9,087 nt of DNA, from positions 1-9,087 of the forward strand of contig JALNXV010000123.1 in NCBI GenBank assembly GCA_023230175.1. The letters are read 5' to 3'. A program made the translations under genes and the position numbers. The stretch's first letter is position 1. Every line of letters starts with the position of its first letter. The notes below the pieces were generated by a model. It did no database searches and was not told the origin of the DNA. It was given only the letters and a program-made list of their open reading frames with translations. Below are positions 1-6,977 of this stretch, piece by piece. Origin of the DNA: Candidatus Cloacimonadota bacterium. Lineage in GTDB: Bacteria > Cloacimonadota > Cloacimonadia > Cloacimonadales > WRIO01.

Positions 1-84
1 GTATTTTATTTGATTTTTTTATTTTTATGTCCAAAAATCTCTCAAATGTCCAACTATATATTATATATTCGGTCATATTTCTGC
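1..84. other. AT-rich intergenic flank, no feature seen
   Basis: This is AT-rich sequence with T runs at its left end. I see no start codon with a ribosome binding site, no hairpin followed by a T run, and no RNA gene. A reverse-strand frame stays open from about 224 to the left edge, but most of it lies in the palindrome patch and it has no supporting start, so I do not call a gene. Confidence 0.5.
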
Positions 85-134
85 CTGCAAGCAAGGATGC
101 TCGCAGAACTGTTGTTCGAGCTTCCAGCTTGAAC
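85..134. repeat. Twin 9-bp hairpins
   Basis: The first stem pairs CTGCAAGCA (85-93) with TGCTCGCAG (98-106), with one A/C mismatch and a 4-base loop. The second pairs GTTCGAGCT (114-122) with AGCTTGAAC (126-134), where the only non-Watson-Crick position is a G-T (G-U in RNA) pair, closing a 3-base TCC loop. They sit 7 bases apart. Neither is followed by a T run on the + strand, so they do not look like intrinsic terminators. They appear to be the left part of the larger palindromic repeat. Confidence 0.7.
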
Positions 135-137
135 GAT

Positions 138-249
138 GCTTGACCGCCGGACTTGACTTGCAATGAGCATAGCGAATGTGAGTTAAGAACGGCGATATGG
201 CTTTGTGTCCTCAAGTCCCTTCTCGCCTACTCGACCAAGATGGTCAAGC
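138..249. repeat. Nested long-range inverted repeats
   Basis: GCTTGACC (138-145) is perfectly complementary to GGTCAAGC (242-249). Inside it, GGACTTGA (149-156) is perfectly complementary to TCAAGTCC (211-218). Two nested 8-bp arms would give a long stem enclosing about 54 bases. A competing small hairpin, GACCA (233-237) with TGGTC (241-245) around an AGA loop, overlaps the right outer arm, so two alternative folds are possible. It may be an element core or a structured RNA; nothing here identifies a known family. Confidence 0.55.
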
Positions 250-298
250 TACGATATTTGCGATTAGAGAACCAATCCATTAAAATCATTAATCATTC

Positions 299-408
299 TC
301 AAACGCAGTTTGAAGTTCATAAAAGCATCGTAGATGCGACCCTTTAATAGCCCGATGCGTGAGCACCGGGAATAAAATATACCCAAACCTCTTTAGCTCC
401 GTAGGAGC
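299..408. repeat. Run of four short-loop hairpins
   Basis: Four hairpins follow one another. TCAAAC/GTTTGA with loop GCA lies at 299-313. GCATC/GATGC with loop GTA lies at 325-337. A stem with outer arms CCCG (351-354) and CGGG (367-370), one A/C mismatch, inner TGC/GCA and a GTGA (GNRA-type) tetraloop lies at 351-370. GCTCC/GGAGC with loop GTA lies at 396-408. The second and fourth share the loop GTA and the following CGAC, while their stem bases differ by compensatory pairs, as expected if the folded form is what is kept. Confidence 0.7.
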
Positions 409-585
409 GACACATTACAAATATTAAATTAATCTCTCATACTTTTAATAACATTAACAAAAAAAGTAAAATATAGTTTATCTCTTGATTCATATATTCT
501 TGTAGATTTTACAACAAAAGCCTTGACTTATAAGTATTTCAATAAAATTATGGTTAAAATACATAATTTTATATAAGGAGGAATT
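409..585 (+). promoter_or_regulatory. AT-rich leader of the kamD transcription unit
   Basis: About 175 bases of AT-rich sequence separate the palindrome patch from kamD. A possible sigma-70-like promoter is TTGACT (523-528) followed after 17 bases by AATTAT (546-551), which is only a 4-of-6 match to TATAAT. A perfect 10-base palindrome, ACTTATAAGT (526-535), overlaps the proposed -35 hexamer and could be an operator or chance in AT-rich DNA. I looked for a cobalamin riboswitch, expected for a B12 enzyme, and saw no conserved core such as GCCACTG. I also saw no lysine riboswitch. The promoter call is weak. Confidence 0.3.
575..581 (+). promoter_or_regulatory. Ribosome binding site that fixes the kamD TTG start
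   Basis: AAGGAGG lies 4 bases upstream of the TTG at 586. An in-frame ATG exists at 550 but meets a TAA at 574-576 after eight codons, so it cannot start kamD. The near-perfect anti-16S match together with the family's usual N-terminus makes TTG-586 the start. Confidence 0.85.
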
Positions 586-2145
586 TTGATTAAATTAAAC
601 ATACCAAATCAAAAAATAAATGAAGCTCGTCAAGCGGCTAAAAAGATTACTACCGATCTTAAATGGTTACTCAACGAATATAGTTCTGTAACTATCGAAA
701 GAACTATTCTTCGCTTATTAGGTATTGATGGGGCAACTGCCGATGGGACTCCATACCCTAACGTAATCGTTGACTATCTTAAGGATAATCATCTGATTGA
801 TAAAGGTGCAGCTTACCATATTTGTAATGCGATGGCGAAAACACATAAATCTGCCCAGGAAGTAGCAGAAATGATTATTTCCGGGAAACTCAACTTAACA
901 GACTTAGAACCTCAAGCAAATGAAAAAGTATTTCAAATTATTCAAGCTGAAACTCAAAAAATGCTTAATCATATTAAAAAACAAAAAGAATTTAGAGAAA
1001 AACAATATGAGAAATTTGGTCCAAGAAAAAAACCTTCTCTTTATGTAATCGTTGCAACAGGAAATATTTATGATGACGTGAAACAAGCCAAAGCTGCCGC
1101 TATGCAAGGGGCAGACATTATAGCAGTAATCCGTTCAACAGCACAATCTCTTCTTGATTATGTGCCTTATGGTGCAACGACTGAAGGCTTCGGCGGGACA
1201 TTTGCAACTCAAGAAAACTTTAGGATAATGAGACAAGGCCTCGATGAAGTAGGAGAAGAACTCGGTAGATATATATGCCTTACTAATTATGCTTCAGGTT
1301 TATGTATGCCTGAAATTGCAGCTATGGGTGCAATTGAAAGATTAGATGTAATGCTTAATGACGCTATGTACGGTATCCTTTTTAGAGATATCAATCCAAA
1401 ACGAACACTTTTAGATCAATACTTTTCTCGAATGATTAATGCTTATGCAGGCATCGAAATCCAAACCGGAGAAGATAATTATTTGACAACCTCAGATGCT
1501 ATCGAAAAAGCTTATACTGTTACAGCATCACAATTGATTAATGAACAATTCGCAATAATGTCAGGTATTAAACACAACAAAATGGGAATCGGTCATGCCT
1601 ATGAAATTGACCCTGATATGGAAAATGCTTTCCTATATGAATTAGCTCACGCCCTACTCACTAAAGAACTATTCCCGGATTCACCAACAAAATATATGCC
1701 ACCAACTAAACACGTAACCGGTAATATTTTTAAAACATATATTATTAACGCTATGTTTAATTTTGTTTCTCAACTTACAGGTCAAGGTGTACAACTACTC
1801 GGAATGCTAACCGAGGCAGTTCATACTCCACACTTACAAGACAGAGCTCTCGCTATTGAAAACGCAGAATATATATTTAAAACAATGAAAGATTTAAATC
1901 AAGAAATATCCATCCCTGAAGACGGATTTATTAATAAAAGAGCTAACGAAGTTCTAAGTCAAGCCTCAGAATTTCTTTCTAAAGTTGCCGAACAAGGTCT
2001 TTTCAAAGCAATGGCTGAAGGAAAATTTGCTGACATTAAAAGAGCCGAAGATAAAGGTAAAGGCTTAAATGGAGTATTTAAAAAATCAGATACCTATATC
2101 AATCCATTTATGGATCAAATGAAGATTGAATTAGGTTTAGTATAA
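586..2145 (+). CDS. kamD: Lysine 5,6-aminomutase, alpha subunit (KamD)
   Basis: This is the large, catalytic subunit of the adenosylcobalamin- and PLP-dependent enzyme that moves the terminal amino group of D-lysine or L-beta-lysine to the neighbouring carbon, giving 2,5-diaminohexanoate or 3,5-diaminohexanoate during lysine fermentation in the cytoplasm. At 519 residues it matches the family (about 516 in Clostridium sticklandii). The hallmark stretch YGATTEGFGGT is at 195-205. Residues I recall from the C. sticklandii structure as lining the PLP/substrate site are all present one position lower: R183, S188, S237, Y262, R267, D297, N298, K369 and E410. The central part forms the TIM barrel. 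It starts with TTG behind a strong ribosome binding site, and kamE follows after 10 bases. Ornithine aminomutase OraE is excluded because it is longer and carries its B12 domain fused. No frame damage is seen. Confidence 0.97.
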   Translation: MIKLNIPNQKINEARQAAKKITTDLKWLLNEYSSVTIERTILRLLGIDGATADGTPYPNVIVDYLKDNHLIDKGAAYHICNAMAKTHKSAQEVAEMIISGKLNLTDLEPQANEKVFQIIQAETQKMLNHIKKQKEFREKQYEKFGPRKKPSLYVIVATGNIYDDVKQAKAAAMQGADIIAVIRSTAQSLLDYVPYGATTEGFGGTFATQENFRIMRQGLDEVGEELGRYICLTNYASGLCMPEIAAMGAIERLDVMLNDAMYGILFRDINPKRTLLDQYFSRMINAYAGIEIQTGEDNYLTTSDAIEKAYTVTASQLINEQFAIMSGIKHNKMGIGHAYEIDPDMENAFLYELAHALLTKELFPDSPTKYMPPTKHVTGNIFKTYIINAMFNFVSQLTGQGVQLLGMLTEAVHTPHLQDRALAIENAEYIFKTMKDLNQEISIPEDGFINKRANEVLSQASEFLSKVAEQGLFKAMAEGKFADIKRAEDKGKGLNGVFKKSDTYINPFMDQMKIELGLV

Positions 2146-2155
2146 AGGAGTTATT

Positions 2156-2911
2156 ATGTCATTTAAAATAGACCCTACTCGTATTAAACCATACGGAGAT
2201 ACCCTCAATGACGGTAGAATGCAATTATCATTTGCTTTGCCGGTATCCTGTGATGAGGCAGGAAAAGAAGCTGCTAAAATTTTATTAAAAACAATGGGCT
2301 TTGAAAATATTGAAATATGCTTTCTAAAAGACTTACACGAAGGATTTACACAGTTTGTTGCTTACGCTAACACCCTTGTTACTATTGACACAACAAAGAT
2401 TCACGTCAAAGTTGTTGATACAGAAGTAATGAATATGGATGAAACTGACGAATTTATTGAAAAAAATATCGGAAGATCTCTAACAGTAGTAGGTGCTTGC
2501 ATAGAATCTGATGCACATACTGTCGGTATTGATGCAATTATGAATATGAAAGGATATAATCATAGATTTGGCATTGAACGCTACAAATACTTCAACGCAT
2601 ACAATATGGGAGCTCAAGTCCCGTCTGAAGAACTGCTTAAAAAAGCCAAAGAAGTAAACGCTGATGCAATCCTTGTTTCTCAAATAGTTACCCAAAAAGA
2701 CATTCATATTAAAAACCTTACTCGTTTAATTGAAATTGCAGAATCTGAAGGAGTAAGAGACAAAATGTTATTTATTTGCGGAGGACCCCGTATCAGTCAC
2801 GAATTAGCCATTGAACTCGGCTACGATGCCGGATTTGGCTCAGGAAGCTACTCAACAAATGTTGCGTCTTTCATTGCTATAGAAATGGAAAAAAGATTAA
2901 ATAATAAATAA
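2156..2911 (+). CDS. kamE: Lysine 5,6-aminomutase, beta subunit (KamE), B12-binding
   Basis: This small subunit binds adenosylcobalamin and supplies the lysine that holds PLP as an internal aldimine when no substrate is bound. The base-off/His-on motif DxHxxG is D119-A-H121-T-V-G124, so H121 should be the lower axial cobalt ligand. K132 lies 11 residues later, the same spacing as H133 and K144 in the Clostridium sticklandii enzyme. Residues 1 to about 105 are the N-terminal interface domain, and about 108-250 is the Rossmann-like cobalamin domain with the glycine-rich CGGPR at 208-212 and FGSGS at 227-231. Its 251 residues are close to the usual 260. AAGGAG (2145-2150) sits 5 bases before the ATG and overlaps the kamD stop, so the subunits are probably translated together. 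Both cofactor residues are intact, so the enzyme is expected to be active. Confidence 0.97.
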   Translation: MSFKIDPTRIKPYGDTLNDGRMQLSFALPVSCDEAGKEAAKILLKTMGFENIEICFLKDLHEGFTQFVAYANTLVTIDTTKIHVKVVDTEVMNMDETDEFIEKNIGRSLTVVGACIESDAHTVGIDAIMNMKGYNHRFGIERYKYFNAYNMGAQVPSEELLKKAKEVNADAILVSQIVTQKDIHIKNLTRLIEIAESEGVRDKMLFICGGPRISHELAIELGYDAGFGSGSYSTNVASFIAIEMEKRLNNK

Positions 2912-2937
2912 ATTTTTGTGAGCTTTAGGAGGCTTTA

Positions 2938-5900
2938 ATGTTGAAAAGTATGAGCATTCTCTTATCAAAAAATCCTGACAAATTACTTGCTCTATATGAT
3001 TTAAATGACGATGAAGAAACTAAAAATAAAATTATAGATAAACTAAAACAACTTAAAGCTATCCCTGAACTCACAGAAATTGCCAAACTGGACAACCAAA
3101 ACCGAGTTTCATTAATTATTTATTTATTGAAAAACAACTTACTTGATGAAAATACTGCCGAGAATATCTTTTCTTGGCTCAATGTGTCAAAGATCCATTC
3201 TGAAATCCTCAATCATATAAAAATTCGCTTTAATAAAAAACAAATTATCTATCTTTTACACAGTAAAATAATCAACCCAAATGCAAAAAAAAATCTGGAA
3301 TATATCTATACCCTAATAGAAAAAAATGACAAGAATCAAGTAACAAGCGACGAACGATACTTACGCCTAAAAATGGTATATGATGATGCTGATTTAGGGA
3401 AAAATGACTCAAATTACGACACTAATAATTTCTCCGAAGAGATAAATCTTCAACAAATAGTCATTAAATACCTTAAAGACATAAAGAACAAAGAAGATGA
3501 AGAAAAAATTAAATATATCACTGACACTATTAAAGAAATTAAAAGCAAACATACAATAGATAAAAACTTATTCTTTTTATTTGTCAATCTTGCAAATTTA
3601 AACCTATCTCAAATCATTAAACTTTTTGATTATTGTAATAATTATTATTTTTATTTTCCGGATATATTTAATACTTTAACAGAATTTAAAACAATTGCCT
3701 ATGAACCCCTACATAATCTTTTTTCATCAACAGTCATTACAAAATGGATTGATGATTATTTCGAAGCAAGCTACTATTTTGATTTATTATTTTTAAAAAT
3801 AAATTACAAAGAATTCAATCAAATAGGACAGTTTTTCAAAAAATCAGAGTTAATGAAATTTGCCGAATCTGTCAATGTTAATGAAAAATTTAAAATAGAT
3901 TCCGGAGAGTTTGAACTTTCCTCAAAAATGCTGACTAAAAAATTTAATCTATCTCTTTTTGATTTGATAACTGATAAAGAAATATTAAACAGCCTTAATC
4001 AATGTTGTAAAAATATTCACAAAAACATACTTGCAAACCTTAATAATAACCTATATGAAATAAACAAATTATGCAAAGCATTAGTGGTAGTTGGAGGAGA
4101 TGACAATTTATTGTTTCTTAACAGCTTATTAAATAAAAAACCGGTCGATGATATTGAAAAAAACCTTAATGATATTGAAAAAACTTTTTTGACCAAGAAA
4201 AAACATACAGCAGATTCAAACGAACTTAAAACTCTTATTGACGAAGAAATAAAACAAAAAAATGCTTTAATCTCTCCGGAAACATATCACTTTTTACTAC
4301 ATACTATTGTTGAATATATCGCAATGATGTCAAATTTCAACGAAGAAAAAAAAGAATTTCTCAAAAATAATCTCAATTTTAACAATACAAAGTCAACTCC
4401 ATCCAATAATAATTCCTTAGACACATTAAGCTTATTTATAAAAAATTCATCAAACGAGGGCAAGATAATTGCCTGTGAACTAATCAGAAAATTAGAATTA
4501 ACAAAATATATACCCTATTTAGAAAAGTTTATCAAAGAACCGGATATCAGATTAGTGCTATACTCGGCAATAGCTTTAAAAACATTTGACAATGAACAAG
4601 CAAATCAAACAATCATAAGACTTTCAGAATCCAATAAAATCGGAGTAAAAAAACAACTTGCTTCTTTAATTCATATTTTTAAAAAAGAGTTAGATGATGA
4701 TTTAATTATATCCTTAGCTTGTGATGAAAACCCTTCTATCTCAGAAGAAGCTTTAGTTAGTATCTCAAAATTACCCAAAAACTTATCCTTATATTTCTAC
4801 GAAAAGATTATTAAAGATATACCCTCAAAGAATAAATCAATTTTAGCAAAATATCTCGGTGATACTAAAAGTACAAGAGCTATTCCATTACTAATTGAAA
4901 TCTTAAACAACGGTGATTTTTTTGATTATAAAAACGTAATCTATGCATTAATCAAAATAAATGACCCTATATGCTTAAACTTACTGCAAAATATGGACCT
5001 AAAAAAGAACTTTACACTTGAATTAGAGAAATGTAGAGGTTTAATAATATTAGGTGATTACAATGGTTGGCAAGAATTAAGAAAGTTTTTTAGTATTAAT
5101 CAAGGTAATATAAGTTTTTTAGCAAAACTGTATTTTATCGAATTAGCTAATTATGAACAAATTGAAATTCTCCGAGAACTTACTCTTGATCCCAACAATA
5201 AAATTTCAACCTTAGCAATTGCAAAAATAATGTATTTTGTAGAAGAAGAAGGTCTCTCTCTTATAAATGAAGTACTAAATAATAATAATTTCGACAAAAT
5301 ATATTTCGTTTCTCAATTGTTAAATCAACTACCCTTTGCACATATATCAAACGAACTTAAAAAATTATCTTCTAAAAACCAATTACAATGTAAAACTATA
5401 CATTCAGTTATAAATGCTAAAAACGGAAATCTAAAATTTCTTAAAACAATTGAAAAAGAAATCTTAAGTTTCGATGATACTCAAATTATAGATATTTTAG
5501 AAGTTATTGAAGATTATCCAATTAAAGAAGCATTTCCAATTTTAAAAAAGATGACTTTATTACAAAATGTTCAAATCAATCATAAGATTTTAAATTTATT
5601 AAAACCCGAAAACGAACAACAAATTACTAATGAAGAATCTATTAATAATTTCATTCTTGAACTTTGGAATAAAAGTGATATCCCAAACAAAAAAAATATA
5701 ATTAATTTTATCTGTGAAATTAAGGCATATAGCTTTTATGAATTCTTAAAAAAGGAATTTGACAATAACCTTAATCAATTACAAGTTCATATTGCCCGAG
5801 CACTAATACTGTATGGAGATGAAGATTACTGGTCTTTTCTTGAACAAATGACTATGTCTCAAGAAAATGAGGTAAAAATGGAAGCTATCGAAGCAATTTC

Positions 5901-6975
5901 TTTTATTGATGAAAAAAAAGCATATACTATAATTAGCAAACTACTTTCTACCCCTTCAGAAACATTACTGGTTGAAATAATAAAAGTTCTTTCCAATGCT
6001 AATTCTCGAGAGATCATTACTTTATTAAAAAAATTCATAGATTCAGGTTCTTCAAAAGTTAAGATTGCTGTTGCCAAAACATTAGGTTCTTTCCCTTATA
6101 CTGAAAGTAAAAATCTTTTAGAAAAATTAAAACTTGAAAGAGACGAATACCTTAGCGTTGCTTGTGAAATAGCCTTAGAAAAAATAGAAAAAAATAGTGA
6201 TTTCACTAAAACCTCATTTTATAAGCTTATCAATAAGATATTAACTAATAAATCATTATCAATAAACGAAAGCTTTATCTCACATAATCATTCAATGTTA
6301 AAAACTCAATACTTTGGTTTTAAAACAAAAGCTCTATCAGATTTTAAAGGTAAATCTATACTTGATGTTAAACATTATAATCAAAGAAAACAAATAATTG
6401 AAGAACAATTAGAAAAAAAAATGCTTGGTAATTCTAATGTTGAAAACATACTAGAACTCAAAAAAAATGCACAGGAAAAAATCAACAATATGGCATTAAA
6501 AGAAGAATTAGTAGTATCTATTCTCAACCTTAAACCGGAAGCTCCCGATAAAGAAGAAGCACAAATATTATTTGATATCATCAAATCTGAAGACGAATTG
6601 TTTATCAAATCTTTTATTTTAGCAACTGCTCGCTCTCGAGAAATTACTTACCTCCTTTTTTATGAAAAAATCTTAAACCTCAAAACTAATTGTAAATATT
6701 TAGATTTAATCTTATACGCTATTATTAATAAAATAGATAATAATTCCAATAAGTCATCTCGAACCTTAAATTTAATTGCAAAATTTTTAGGAAATGACAA
6801 AGTTAAATATTATTTCGTATATCTAATCAATTACTTCTCAATTCATATCAGATTATTGACTAAGGAAAAATGTGATGAACTTGTTCATGAAATCAACCAA
6901 TATGATATTGAAAAAAGTATTAAAAAATCTTGTATTGAACTCATATCAACGATATCATCACAAATTAAGGAATAA
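2938..6975 (+). CDS. Large HEAT-repeat protein of unknown function
   Basis: This is a 1345-residue, Lys/Asn/Glu/Ile-rich protein that reads as alpha-helical throughout. It has no signal peptide or membrane segment, so it is probably cytoplasmic. HEAT-like helix pairs are seen around 522-557, 597-611, 646-682 and 740-780, and most clearly at 962-1083, where 978-990, about 1040-1053 and 1071-1083 carry the A-x-x-A-L type second helices. Residues about 1147-1192 look like a charged coiled coil, and 1200-1345 is again helical. The first 500 residues are helical without a repeat I can assign. A 13-base direct repeat with a 21-base period encodes DIEK twice from residue 405. The ATG follows AGGAGG (2927-2932) by 5 bases, 26 bases after kamE. 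HEAT arrays usually act as protein-binding scaffolds; no catalytic motif is visible. By eye it is more AT-rich than kamDE. A role with the aminomutase is only suggested by position. Confidence 0.8.
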   Translation: MLKSMSILLSKNPDKLLALYDLNDDEETKNKIIDKLKQLKAIPELTEIAKLDNQNRVSLIIYLLKNNLLDENTAENIFSWLNVSKIHSEILNHIKIRFNKKQIIYLLHSKIINPNAKKNLEYIYTLIEKNDKNQVTSDERYLRLKMVYDDADLGKNDSNYDTNNFSEEINLQQIVIKYLKDIKNKEDEEKIKYITDTIKEIKSKHTIDKNLFFLFVNLANLNLSQIIKLFDYCNNYYFYFPDIFNTLTEFKTIAYEPLHNLFSSTVITKWIDDYFEASYYFDLLFLKINYKEFNQIGQFFKKSELMKFAESVNVNEKFKIDSGEFELSSKMLTKKFNLSLFDLITDKEILNSLNQCCKNIHKNILANLNNNLYEINKLCKALVVVGGDDNLLFLNSLLNKKPVDDIEKNLNDIEKTFLTKKKHTADSNELKTLIDEEIKQKNALISPETYHFLLHTIVEYIAMMSNFNEEKKEFLKNNLNFNNTKSTPSNNNSLDTLSLFIKNSSNEGKIIACELIRKLELTKYIPYLEKFIKEPDIRLVLYSAIALKTFDNEQANQTIIRLSESNKIGVKKQLASLIHIFKKELDDDLIISLACDENPSISEEALVSISKLPKNLSLYFYEKIIKDIPSKNKSILAKYLGDTKSTRAIPLLIEILNNGDFFDYKNVIYALIKINDPICLNLLQNMDLKKNFTLELEKCRGLIILGDYNGWQELRKFFSINQGNISFLAKLYFIELANYEQIEILRELTLDPNNKISTLAIAKIMYFVEEEGLSLINEVLNNNNFDKIYFVSQLLNQLPFAHISNELKKLSSKNQLQCKTIHSVINAKNGNLKFLKTIEKEILSFDDTQIIDILEVIEDYPIKEAFPILKKMTLLQNVQINHKILNLLKPENEQQITNEESINNFILELWNKSDIPNKKNIINFICEIKAYSFYEFLKKEFDNNLNQLQVHIARALILYGDEDYWSFLEQMTMSQENEVKMEAIEAISFIDEKKAYTIISKLLSTPSETLLVEIIKVLSNANSREIITLLKKFIDSGSSKVKIAVAKTLGSFPYTESKNLLEKLKLERDEYLSVACEIALEKIEKNSDFTKTSFYKLINKILTNKSLSINESFISHNHSMLKTQYFGFKTKALSDFKGKSILDVKHYNQRKQIIEEQLEKKMLGNSNVENILELKKNAQEKINNMALKEELVVSILNLKPEAPDKEEAQILFDIIKSEDELFIKSFILATARSREITYLLFYEKILNLKTNCKYLDLILYAIINKIDNNSNKSSRTLNLIAKFLGNDKVKYYFVYLINYFSIHIRLLTKEKCDELVHEINQYDIEKSIKKSCIELISTISSQIKE

Positions 6976-6977
6976 TA

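Larger units (their letters stand above)
85..408. repeat. Palindrome-rich repeat patch (REP/MITE-like)
   Basis: This patch is visibly richer in GC than the AT-rich sequence on either side and is crowded with short inverted repeats. By hand I find stems at 85-106, 114-134, 233-245, 299-313, 325-337, 351-370 and 396-408, plus two nested long-distance arms between 138 and 249. Several stems are perfect with 3-base loops. The motif GCTCC-GTA-GGAGC-GACA near the right end resembles intergenic repeats I recall from Bacteroidota/Chlorobi genomes, often paired with a second hairpin built on CCCG/CGGG as here; that is recollection, not a search result. A 64-codon frame (153-347, TTG start) spans the patch but has no ribosome binding site and follows the palindromes, so it is probably fortuitous. 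The patch could be a non-autonomous element mobilised in trans, a structured RNA, or two adjoining repeats. There is no transposase in the window. Confidence 0.7.

Noticed and set aside
85..134. Intrinsic terminator of a gene upstream of the window
   Set aside because: The hairpins are not followed by a T run on the + strand, and they belong to a longer palindromic patch with several more stems.
1..224. Reverse-strand frame open to the left edge through the palindromes
   Set aside because: It lies largely in the repeat patch, has no convincing start or ribosome binding site, and its translation follows the inverted repeats. Such frames are often mis-annotated as hypothetical proteins.
153..347. 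Open frame of 64 codons on the + strand (TTG start) before kamD
   Set aside because: It has no ribosome binding site, begins inside an arm of an inverted repeat, spans several hairpins, and has a composition unlike the neighbouring genes. It is better explained as part of the palindromic repeat.
409..585. Possible cobalamin or lysine riboswitch in the kamD leader
   Set aside because: A B12 enzyme makes this worth testing, but no B12-box core or lysine-riboswitch helices could be found, and the stretch is simple AT-rich sequence.
904..1107. Reverse-strand open frame inside kamD, and similar ones at 2480-2707, 5859-6077, 6381-6608 and 8688-8915
   Set aside because: All are antisense to strongly supported coding sequence, are Phe/Ser/Ile-rich as expected from complementing Lys/Glu-rich genes, and lack start signals.
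586..2911. Ornithine 4,5-aminomutase (OraS/OraE) instead of lysine 5,6-aminomutase
   Set aside because: OraE is a single chain of over 700 residues carrying the B12 domain, with a small OraS partner. Here the catalytic and B12 parts are separate chains of 519 and 251 residues, the KamD/KamE arrangement, and the sequences fit that family.
2938..6975. Phycobilisome lyase or DNA glycosylase (AlkD-like) function for the HEAT protein
   Set aside because: These families also use HEAT repeats, but the size, the absence of recognisable catalytic residues and the context give no support for either.
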